Source: Mesorhizobium sp. STM 4661 | GTDB lineage: Bacteria > Pseudomonadota > Alphaproteobacteria > Rhizobiales > Rhizobiaceae | DNA length: 64,000 bases | Assembly: GCF_000359125.1 (NCBI RefSeq) | Contig: NZ_CAAF010000063.1 | Span: 79,118 to 143,117, forward strand | Direction: 5' to 3' | Shown: one piece after another, positions 58,501-64,000 of the stretch | Layout: each line of letters opens with the position of its first letter | How positions within the stretch are numbered: the first letter of the stretch is position 1 | Position numbers and translations under genes: made by a program | Notes under the pieces: generated by a model | The model's database searches: none | What the model saw: only the letters and a program-made list of their open reading frames with translations | What the model was told of the DNA's origin: nothing

Positions 58501-59190
58501 CAGCATCAGTTCGTCTTCGAGCGAGCTTGCCATGGCATTGTCGAAGTCCTCGTCGAGGTCAGGCTGCATGGTCGGCAAAAGAGCTTCGGCAGCGGCAGCG
58601 CCTGGTTCTTCCGTCACATCGTCATCGAGCAGGAAATCCTGTTCGAGCGAGGCGGCAAGCTGATCGTCCTGACGCCGGTCGCCCCCAAGATCGTTGGCCA
58701 CTGCCAGATCGTCTTCGAATGGCGACACGTCTTCGAGCGAACTGGCGATCGCATCTTCGAAATCATGATCGAAAACAGCTTCAACGGCCGGCGCGGATAA
58801 ATCGGAAACACCAAGATCAATGTCGTCGGCTGCTGCAACGGCATGGGCGGCTTCGTCCGTTGCATCGTCGTCCAGCAGGAAATCCTGTTCGAGCGAGGCG
58901 GCAAGCTCGTCGTCCATCGGGTCGGCGGCCGCGAAAGCCGGCTCGCGAACCTCGGCGGCGCCGTTGTCGTCGTCAGCGCCAAATTCGCCCATCAACTCCT
59001 TCTCGAGATCGATGTCGAAATCGGCCTCGTCCGCCGGCTGACCGGCGGGAGCCGCCTTCGGCTGCGCGGGTGTCTGTGGCCGGACTGGCTGGCGCGGGTC
59101 GAACCCCATGATCCTGGTCAATTCCGCGAAGGGATCATCCTCAGCGATATCGTTGTTGGCGGCTGCTCTCAGATGGGTTCTGTCTGCCAT
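55597..59190 (-). CDS. Large acidic SPOR domain membrane protein
   Basis: About 1197 residues. The N-terminal two thirds are cytoplasmic, very acidic and repetitive (ASLEQDFLLDDD and ASSLEDELMLDEHV recur). One TM helix (GLLIAAVVGAVAIAGGLGAF, near residue 790) is followed by a periplasmic Ala/Pro/Thr-rich linker. The final 75 residues are a SPOR domain (SWSMQIASQPTVESAQSSYA ... TFYRVRVPAQSRNDAISLCT) that binds denuded peptidoglycan at division sites. The FtsN-like topology suggests a division role but the cytoplasmic part is unlike FtsN. Start MADRTHLRAA (59190) chosen over 59214. Downstream of argS by 79-104 bp, same direction. Confidence 0.85.
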   Translation of the reverse strand: MADRTHLRAAANNDIAEDDPFAELTRIMGFDPRQPVRPQTPAQPKAAPAGQPADEADFDIDLEKELMGEFGADDDNGAAEVREPAFAAADPMDDELAASLEQDFLLDDDATDEAAHAVAAADDIDLGVSDLSAPAVEAVFDHDFEDAIASSLEDVSPFEDDLAVANDLGGDRRQDDQLAASLEQDFLLDDDVTEEPGAAAAEALLPTMQPDLDEDFDNAMASSLEDELMLDAHVPMERVAAAEVPAPAAEPDFDDEFDDAVSSSLEDELMLDEHVSMEQPAAVEAAAAPVQAVSDESDEDFAGHFDKAMADVDMDFDVRTDELAEVEEPEIDELKFAGDEPSAAASENTFDDDFELNFDDALVDETEEPVAQAASVAPQPTAPAVAAVQPAAVAPIDGERSLEDELNALLGAMSTRTAPLAAPLAAPAAAPAPREPAMAQQPVAAAERATGKPADPVSELDWDLDEHDPVEPAHPDMVQAADADLDTFLLDGLKGQDFAGQDAGAEDAAGSEDADFDNDDLNAAFARDIGLDHDAAGDDIAADAEKQEPHDSFGWRTTRATPPEPARSWSRVTPVAYSQPAFASQPAPSAKPAATPPPMAAEPPRQEEPAVTDTAYAAPAPAEQPSAYDEMPDVETVDVPERVVALADDLDIPELNFDEDEPAAPAYDDLDSDFASLLTEMNAVDVAPAPVRSAAYDDESYNAGFNSGYQRDRVETRTYAARPAEAPASASAYADAAGGFDLGELPGGGKPVSPADDFALDELDYDPELDESMSVPGLGEQDRQPRSRGLLIAAVVGAVAIAGGLGAFALSFGGTGSGDAPVIVKADNAPIKVKPENPGGTVVPNQDNKVYDAVAKGAKPAEPVQEKLVTNTEEPVDVTAKEPQSRVVDLGDTNAVEGTDAAGDTQAAGDTQAVGDTQAVGDTQAVGNADVAAAPAPKSEDRIAQVLQEADKSENPDVVAVAPRKVRTMVVKSDGSLVAREDPAPAAPQVAAAEPVDPEPQRVAPSAEADDAAQTGTVPPATGQTTGDQATGDQASNDQAETAEPETAKATAKPAAAPKAEAKAESADTQSGDTQSANTPETVPLAPQRPSDQPVDVVGEVKPDQVASIPATASTGGGSWSMQIASQPTVESAQSSYADLQRRFGSVLAGRTANIVKAEIAGKGTFYRVRVPAQSRNDAISLCTSYKAAGGNCFVSR
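56413..56484. repeat. 18-bp tandem repeat in the SPOR gene
   Basis: Four copies of an 18-bp unit, GACCGCTTGCGTGTCGCC (three times, 56413-56466) and GGCCGCTTGCGTGTCGCC (56467-56484), with a degenerate fifth. On the coding strand they give a six-residue repeat (GDTQAV/GDTQAA) in the periplasmic linker. Copy number may vary between strains by slippage. Confidence 0.9.
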
Positions 59191-59293
59191 TATCGTTCCC
59201 GAACTCGCACTCATTCGGACGCCATGGACGTCGCGCAGGGTTGGCCCTTACCAGCGCAATGTGGGCAAAAGGTGACAGGTTTTTTAGTCAAAC

Positions 59294-61051
59294 CTAACGC
59301 ATTTCGGTGGGCGCTTCGGCCCCGATCAGCGTCAGGCCGGACGTCAGAACGTCCGAAACAGCCTGCACCAGCCCTAGTCTGGCATGCGTCAATTCTCGGT
59401 CGTTAACCTTAACAAAACGTAAGTCGGGATTCTCGGTGCCCCGGTTCCAGTGTCCGTGGAAGCTGGAGGCGAGATCATAGAGGTAGAATGCCAGCCGGTG
59501 CGGCTCGAGCGCAAGGGCCGCGGCTTCAATCAGCCGCGGATATTCCGCGAGCTTCCTGATCAGGCCAATCTCGCCCACGTCGGTCAGCGAGGCGGTCGCG
59601 GCGGCCAGCCGATTGCGATCGAAATTGGCCTCGCCCAATTGCTCGCTCGCCTGGCGGAACACCGAATGGCAGCGCGCCGAAGCGTACTGCACATAGAACA
59701 CCGGATTGTCCTTCGACTGCTCGGTCACCTTGGCGAAGTCGAAATCGAGCGGCGCGTCGTTCTTGCGGTAGAGCATCATGAAGCGGATGGGGTCGCGGCC
59801 GACCTCCTCCACCACCTCGCGCAGCGTCACGAAATCGCCCGACCGCTTCGACATCCGCACCGGCTCGCCGTCGCGAAAAAGCCTCACCAGCTGGCAAAGC
59901 AGCACGGTGAGCTTGACCTTGTCGTCGGCGATCGCCCGGGCGAGCGCTTCCAGCCGCTTCACGTAACCACCGTGATCGGCGCCAAGCACATAGATCAGCT
60001 CGACGAAGCCGCGATCGACCTTGTCCTTGAGGTAGGCAACGTCCGCGGCGAAATAGGTGAAGGTGCCGTCCGACTTGACCAGCGGCCGATCGAGGTCGTC
60101 GCCGACCGCCGTGGAGCGGAACAGCGTCTGCTCGCGATCTTCCCAATCGTCCGGCTTCTCGCCCTTGGGCGGCGGCAGCTTGCCCTTGTAGATATGGCCC
60201 TTCAGCGTCAGGTCGTTGATCGCCGAGCGGATCTTGCGGGCGTTGTCCGCATGCAGCGTGCGCTCGGAGAAGAAGACGTCGTGATGCACGTTGAGCAGCG
60301 CCAGATCCTGGCGGATCATCGCCATCATCGCATCGATCGTCCGATCCTTGACGATGGCAAGCGCCTCCTCGTCCGGCATCTGCAGCAGCGAGCGACCGAA
60401 TTCGCCGGCCAGCGCCTGGCCGACCGGGATGAGATAGTCACCCGGATAGAGCCCGGCCGGAATCTCGCCGATGTCGTCGCCGAGCGCCTCGCGATAGCGC
60501 AGCATGGTGGAGCGGCCGAGCACGTCGATCTGCGCGCCGGCATCATTGATGACATATTCCTTGGTCACGTCGTAACCGGCGAAAGCCATCAGATTGGCGA
60601 GCGCATCACCCACCACGGCGCCACGGCAATGACCGACATGCATGGGTCCGGTCGGATTGGCCGAGACATATTCGACATTGGCCTTCCTGCCGCCGCCGAC
60701 CGTCGAACGCCCATAATTGCGGCCTTCGCCGAGAAGTGCGGTCAGATGCGCCTGCCAGAACCCATCCTTGAGCCTGAGATTGACGAAACCAGGACCGGCG
60801 ACATCAGCGGCGGCGATATCGGGATCTGCCCGCAGCGCTTGCGCTAGCCTGTCAGCCAGCGCGCGTGGGGACTGGCCGGTCGGCTTGGCCAGCACCATCG
60901 CCGCATTGGTCGCGAGGTCACCATGGCTGGCATCGCGCGGCGGCTCGACGGCGATGCGCGACAGATCCGGCGAACCGCCCTCGCTGTCCTTCAGATCAAG
61001 CGCTTCGACAGCTCTTACGACTCGCACGTTGAAATCGGCGAAGATATTCAT
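59294..61051 (-). CDS. argS: Arginyl-tRNA synthetase
   Basis: 585 residues, class I synthetase. ANPTGPMHVGHCRGAVVGDA contains the HIGH-type motif (HVGH), and the KMSKS-type motif is MSKRSGDFV. The N-terminal Add-1 domain and the C-terminal anticodon domain with the usual Phe/Tyr residues (YDLASSFHGHWN) are complete. Start MNIFADFNVRVV at 61051; an ATG 48 bp upstream is in frame but gives unrelated residues. Between dgt and the SPOR gene, all minus strand. Confidence 0.96.
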   Translation of the reverse strand: MNIFADFNVRVVRAVEALDLKDSEGGSPDLSRIAVEPPRDASHGDLATNAAMVLAKPTGQSPRALADRLAQALRADPDIAAADVAGPGFVNLRLKDGFWQAHLTALLGEGRNYGRSTVGGGRKANVEYVSANPTGPMHVGHCRGAVVGDALANLMAFAGYDVTKEYVINDAGAQIDVLGRSTMLRYREALGDDIGEIPAGLYPGDYLIPVGQALAGEFGRSLLQMPDEEALAIVKDRTIDAMMAMIRQDLALLNVHHDVFFSERTLHADNARKIRSAINDLTLKGHIYKGKLPPPKGEKPDDWEDREQTLFRSTAVGDDLDRPLVKSDGTFTYFAADVAYLKDKVDRGFVELIYVLGADHGGYVKRLEALARAIADDKVKLTVLLCQLVRLFRDGEPVRMSKRSGDFVTLREVVEEVGRDPIRFMMLYRKNDAPLDFDFAKVTEQSKDNPVFYVQYASARCHSVFRQASEQLGEANFDRNRLAAATASLTDVGEIGLIRKLAEYPRLIEAAALALEPHRLAFYLYDLASSFHGHWNRGTENPDLRFVKVNDRELTHARLGLVQAVSDVLTSGLTLIGAEAPTEMR

Positions 61052-61112
61052 TGGTGTGGCTCTGGCGGCTTTAAGGGAATCCGGCTCGTTGGCCGGCAAA
61101 ATCGTGCCCGCC

Positions 61113-62327
61113 CTAGCTCAAATCCGGCGTATGGTCAAACAAACGGCGGTGTTCCTTGAGCGCGTAGGTATCGGTCATGCCCGCCAGGAAATCGGCAACG
61201 CTGCGTGCCTTGACGCGATCGTCGGCTCGATCGAGCCCCTCGCGCCAGCCGTCCGGCATGGCACGCGGATCGGCGAAATAGACGTCGAACAGGTCCTTGA
61301 CGATCTGCTCGGCGTCGGCGCGCACGCGCATGACCTCGCTGTGCCGGTAGAGATGCTTGTAGAGAAAGGCCTTCAATTCCTTCTCGAGCGCGGCCATTTC
61401 GGCGGAAAAACTCACCATCGTCTCGCCTGCCGCCCTCACCGCCTCGGCGCTGTCGGGCTCGATGCGCGCAAGGTTTGCATTTGTCGACACGATGACGTCC
61501 TCGACCATCATCGTGATCTGCCGGCGCATGAGTTCGTGCCCCGTCCTCACATCGTCCAGCGCCGGATAGCGCTGGCGCACGCCCTCCAGGATCGACCCGG
61601 GCAACGAGATCTTTTCCAGCATATCCAGCGTCAGGAAACCGGATCTCAGGCCATCGTCGATGTCATGGGTGTTGTAGGCGATGTCGTCGGCGATCGCCGC
61701 GCACTGCGCCTCGATGCCGGCGAAGCGGTCGAGTTCGAGGTCGTGCAACTCTGAATAATCGCGGATCGCCTGCGGAACCGGGCCTTTCAGGCCCTTCCCC
61801 TGGGCATCGGTCAATGGCCCGTTATGCTTGACCAGGCCCTCAAGCGTTTCCCAGGTAAGGTTCAGCCCGTCGAATTCGGCGTAGCGCCGCTCCAGCCGCG
61901 TCACCACGCGCAGCGATTGCGCATTGTGGTCGAAGCCGCCCCAATCGGCCATCTTCTCGTTCAACGCCTCTTCGCCGGTATGGCCGAAGGGCGTGTGGCC
62001 GAAATCGTGCACCAGCGCCACGGCCTCGGCCAGATCCTCGTCGCCGCGCAACGCCCGCGCCAGGGCGCGTGCAATCTGCGCCACCTCGATCGAATGCGTC
62101 AGCCGAGTGCGGTAGTGGTCGCCCTCATGCGCGACGAACACCTGCGTCTTGTGCTTCAGCCGGCGAAAGGCCGTCGAATGGATGATGCGGTCGCGGTCGC
62201 GCTGGAACGGCGTGCGGGTCGGGCTTTCCACCTCGTCGAACAGCCGCCCGCGCGACTTGGCCGGATCGCAGGCATAGGCCGCGCGCGGCCGATAGCCGAA
62301 TCCGATGTCGCCCAACTCATTCGTCAT
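61113..62327 (-). CDS. dgt: Deoxyguanosinetriphosphate triphosphohydrolase-like protein
   Basis: 404 residues, HD-domain dNTPase. RTRLTHSIEVAQIARALARA and ALVHDFGHTPFGHTGEEALN give the H...HD metal residues; DDIAYNTHDIDDGLRSGFL holds the distal aspartate. It hydrolyses dNTPs to the nucleoside and triphosphate and limits the pool. The annotated start (MTNELGDIGFGY) lies in the first of three 20-bp tandem repeats that each carry a similar ATG; the other two are out of frame. Divergent from erpA, 61 bp before argS. Confidence 0.92.
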   Translation of the reverse strand: MTNELGDIGFGYRPRAAYACDPAKSRGRLFDEVESPTRTPFQRDRDRIIHSTAFRRLKHKTQVFVAHEGDHYRTRLTHSIEVAQIARALARALRGDEDLAEAVALVHDFGHTPFGHTGEEALNEKMADWGGFDHNAQSLRVVTRLERRYAEFDGLNLTWETLEGLVKHNGPLTDAQGKGLKGPVPQAIRDYSELHDLELDRFAGIEAQCAAIADDIAYNTHDIDDGLRSGFLTLDMLEKISLPGSILEGVRQRYPALDDVRTGHELMRRQITMMVEDVIVSTNANLARIEPDSAEAVRAAGETMVSFSAEMAALEKELKAFLYKHLYRHSEVMRVRADAEQIVKDLFDVYFADPRAMPDGWREGLDRADDRVKARSVADFLAGMTDTYALKEHRRLFDHTPDLS

Positions 62328-62370
62328 GGCCCCAACTCATTCATCATGGCCCTAACTCATTCATCATGGC
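62311..62370. repeat. 20-bp tandem triplication over the dgt start
   Basis: Three units of 20 bp: 62311-62330, 62331-62350 and 62351-62370, with two or three differences (CCCAACTCATTCGTCATGGC and variants). On the minus strand each unit has an ATG followed by the codons for N-E-L, as in the start of dgt, but 20 bp is not a multiple of three, so only the proximal copy is in frame. Confidence 0.9.
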
Positions 62371-62440
62371 CAAAGCCGCAGTTGACTTGCCCCCTCGCGC
62401 TTCATACCTATCATGTGAAACCGAAAGCAAGGTGACGGCC

Positions 62441-62788
62441 ATGGGCGCTGATGCCAAGACTGCCATGAAGGTCGAGATGACCGACGCCGCCGCCAGGAGG
62501 ATCGCCAAGATCGTCTCCGGCGAAGCCGGCAAGACGGCGCTGCGCGTTTCGGTCGAAGGTGGCGGCTGTTCCGGCTTTTCCTACAAGTTCGACCTGGTCG
62601 ACACGCGCAACGATGACGACGTCGCCATCGAGAAGGACGGCGCCACCGTGCTGATCGACGACCTCTCGCTGGTCTATATGGGCGGCTCGGTGATCGATTT
62701 CGTCGACGACCTGATGGGCCAGTCGTTCCAGATCAGGAATCCGAATGCGGTCGCCTCCTGCGGCTGCGGCACCAGTTTCTCCATCTAG
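62441..62788 (+). CDS. erpA: Iron-sulfur cluster insertion protein ErpA
   Basis: 115 residues of the A-type carrier family. The three cluster cysteines are in VEGGGCSGFSYKF and the final SCGCGTSFSI. It passes [4Fe-4S] or [2Fe-2S] clusters to target enzymes. The ATG at 62441 has AAGGTG about 6 bp upstream; an ATG at 62366 is inside the 20-bp repeats and lacks a good site. First gene of a three-gene unit with the VOC protein (3-bp gap) and xthA. Confidence 0.92.
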   Translation: MGADAKTAMKVEMTDAAARRIAKIVSGEAGKTALRVSVEGGGCSGFSYKFDLVDTRNDDDVAIEKDGATVLIDDLSLVYMGGSVIDFVDDLMGQSFQIRNPNAVASCGCGTSFSI

Positions 62789-62791
62789 GTC

Positions 62792-63184
62792 ATGCCCACC
62801 ATCGGCGCGGTCCGTCAGGTCGCGCTTTCGGCCGGACGCGATCTCGATGCGACGCTGGCGTTCTGGCGCGACGTGCTTGGCATGGGACTGCATGCGCGCT
62901 TCGATCCGCCCGGCATCGCTTTCATCATGGCCGGCAACGTGCGCTTGCTGTTCACCGACGGCGTGCCGGCCGGCACCGTCTATCTCGACATAGCCGGCCT
63001 TGAAGATTTCCACGCCTCGGCAAAGGCCGCCGGCGTTCCCTTTACCGCGCCGCCAATGCTTGTCCACCGCGACACCGAAGGCCTGTTCGGCGCGGCGGGG
63101 GAAAGCGAATGGATGGCCTTCCTAAAGGACCCGGCAGGCAATACGATCGGCCTCGTCGAACGCCAGAAGCCGCAACAGCAATGA
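62792..63184 (+). CDS. VOC family (glyoxalase-like) protein
   Basis: 130 residues, one vicinal-oxygen-chelate domain with two beta-alpha-beta-beta-beta halves. Typical ends: DLDATLAFWRDVLGMGLHAR and WMAFLKDPAGNTIGLVERQ. The metal-binding residues may include the glutamate of the last strand and histidine near LVHRDTEGLF. Substrate unknown. Between erpA and xthA, probably cotranscribed. Confidence 0.82.
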   Translation: MPTIGAVRQVALSAGRDLDATLAFWRDVLGMGLHARFDPPGIAFIMAGNVRLLFTDGVPAGTVYLDIAGLEDFHASAKAAGVPFTAPPMLVHRDTEGLFGAAGESEWMAFLKDPAGNTIGLVERQKPQQQ

Positions 63185-63191
63185 GGCCGTC

Positions 63192-63986
63192 ATGAAGATC
63201 GTCACCTGGAACATCAACGGCGTCCGCGCCCGCCTCGGCAATCTCACCCATTGGCTGAGCGAAAGCGCGCCTGACATCGCCTGCCTGCAGGAGATCAAGA
63301 CGGTCGACGAGCAATTTCCGCGCGCCGAGGTCGAGGCGCTCGGCTACAATGTCGAAACCCATGGCCAGAAGGGTTTCAATGGCGTCGCCATCCTGTCGAA
63401 ACTGCGCTTCGACGAGGTTATCAGAGGCCTGCCCGGCGACGACGCCGACGAGCAGGCACGCTTTATCGAGGGCGTATTCTCGACCGACAAGGGAAGTTTG
63501 CGCGTCGCCTCGCTCTATCTGCCGAACGGCAATCCGATCGATGACGAGAAGAAGTTTCCTTACAAGCTGTCCTGGATGGCGCGGCTTGAACGCTGGGCCG
63601 AGCAGAGGCTTCTGCTCGAAGAGGCGCTGGTGCTGGCCGGCGACTACAATGTCATTCCCGAACCGATCGACGCCAGATTCCCGGAGAACTGGCTGGGCGA
63701 CGCGCTGTTCCAGCCGCGGACGCGGCAAGCCTTCCGCCGGCTGACTAACCTCGGCTTCACCGAAGCCGTGCGCGCGGTCACCGACGCGCCGGACACTTAC
63801 ACGTTCTGGGACTATCAGGCCGGCGCCTGGCAAAAGAACAACGGCATCCGCATCGATCACCTGCTGCTGTCGCCGGAAGCCGCCAACCGCTTTTCCTCAG
63901 CCTCGATCGAAAAGCATGTGCGCGCCTGGGAAAAACCCTCCGACCATGTGCCGGTGGCCATCGAGCTGGCGCTGCAGGCCGCTTGA
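63192..63986 (+). CDS. xthA: Exodeoxyribonuclease III
   Basis: 264 residues. Endonuclease/exonuclease/phosphatase fold with KIVTWNINGVRARLGNLTHW at the start, CLQEIKTVDEQFPRAEV (catalytic Glu), AGDYNVIPEPIDARFP (Asp and Asn) and IDHLLLSPEA ... PSDHVPVAIE with the His-Asp end. AP endonuclease and 3' exonuclease of base excision repair. 7 bp after the VOC gene. Complete; the last 14 bases of the window follow. Confidence 0.95.
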   Translation: MKIVTWNINGVRARLGNLTHWLSESAPDIACLQEIKTVDEQFPRAEVEALGYNVETHGQKGFNGVAILSKLRFDEVIRGLPGDDADEQARFIEGVFSTDKGSLRVASLYLPNGNPIDDEKKFPYKLSWMARLERWAEQRLLLEEALVLAGDYNVIPEPIDARFPENWLGDALFQPRTRQAFRRLTNLGFTEAVRAVTDAPDTYTFWDYQAGAWQKNNGIRIDHLLLSPEAANRFSSASIEKHVRAWEKPSDHVPVAIELALQAA

Positions 63987-64000
63987 TCGACCCGTCGCCT

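Overview
The window looks like chromosomal DNA of a rhizobial alphaproteobacterium, most likely Mesorhizobium or a close Phyllobacteriaceae relative. Pointers are the high GC content, the order serS-surE-pcm-lysM/M23 and tatABC-scpBA-nagZ-SPOR-argS-dgt, a CoxMNOP-type second cytochrome oxidase, and several dispersed palindromic repeats of the kind that fill Mesorhizobium intergenic regions. No rRNA, CRISPR array, prophage or complete insertion sequence was seen; there is one tRNA gene (Leu, anticodon UAG).

Region 1 (1-22.6 kb) is a surface-polysaccharide locus. It encodes a WecB-WecC-WecG set that makes and transfers ManNAc/ManNAcA-type sugars, two GT4 glycosyltransferases, a Wzx-type flippase, a Wzy-like polymerase, a GumC/Wzz-type chain-length protein, a GINT1-like beta-propeller protein, a heparinase II/III-type lyase and a secreted GH5 glycosidase. 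At its right end is a tight minus-strand operon asnB - acyl carrier protein - AMP-forming ligase - NadE-like synthetase, facing a GNAT-like acyltransferase. This looks like a carrier-protein-based acyl or amide decoration module. Immediately beyond are a decayed C-terminus of a type I secretion adaptor and a small secreted VasI-like protein.

Region 2 (23.5-31.7 kb) is respiratory: subunits II, I, two consecutive subunit III-like proteins and subunit IV of an alternative heme-copper oxidase, with heme O synthase and a class I cytochrome c nearby. YbaK and DUF2189 genes and a 26-codon membrane ORF lie between.

Region 3 (31.8-39.3 kb) holds trigger factor, tRNA-Leu, a DUF2157/GDYXXLXY membrane pair, two tandem DUF1127 genes, TrmFO and a ParDE toxin-antitoxin pair. 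Downstream of the DUF1127 genes are two tandem blocks of three hairpins each, and all six hairpins present the same CCTCCTCCC anti-Shine-Dalgarno loop. This matches the CcaF1-CcsR / 'cuckoo' small-RNA architecture known from other alphaproteobacteria and is the most interesting element in the window.

Region 4 (39.3-64 kb) is conserved housekeeping: NDUFAF6-like and NDUFAF3-like genes beside secDF-yajC; a DUF815 ATPase; a PEP-mutase-family enzyme; a LysM/LytM lipoprotein; pcm-surE-serS; tatABC; scpAB-nagZ; a large acidic SPOR protein; argS; dgt; and an erpA-VOC-xthA operon. Several repeats deserve attention here: a 271-bp element with 20-bp perfect terminal inverted repeats touching the pcm stop codon, a perfect 51-bp inverted repeat upstream of serS, and a 20-bp tandem triplication carrying copies of the dgt start codon.
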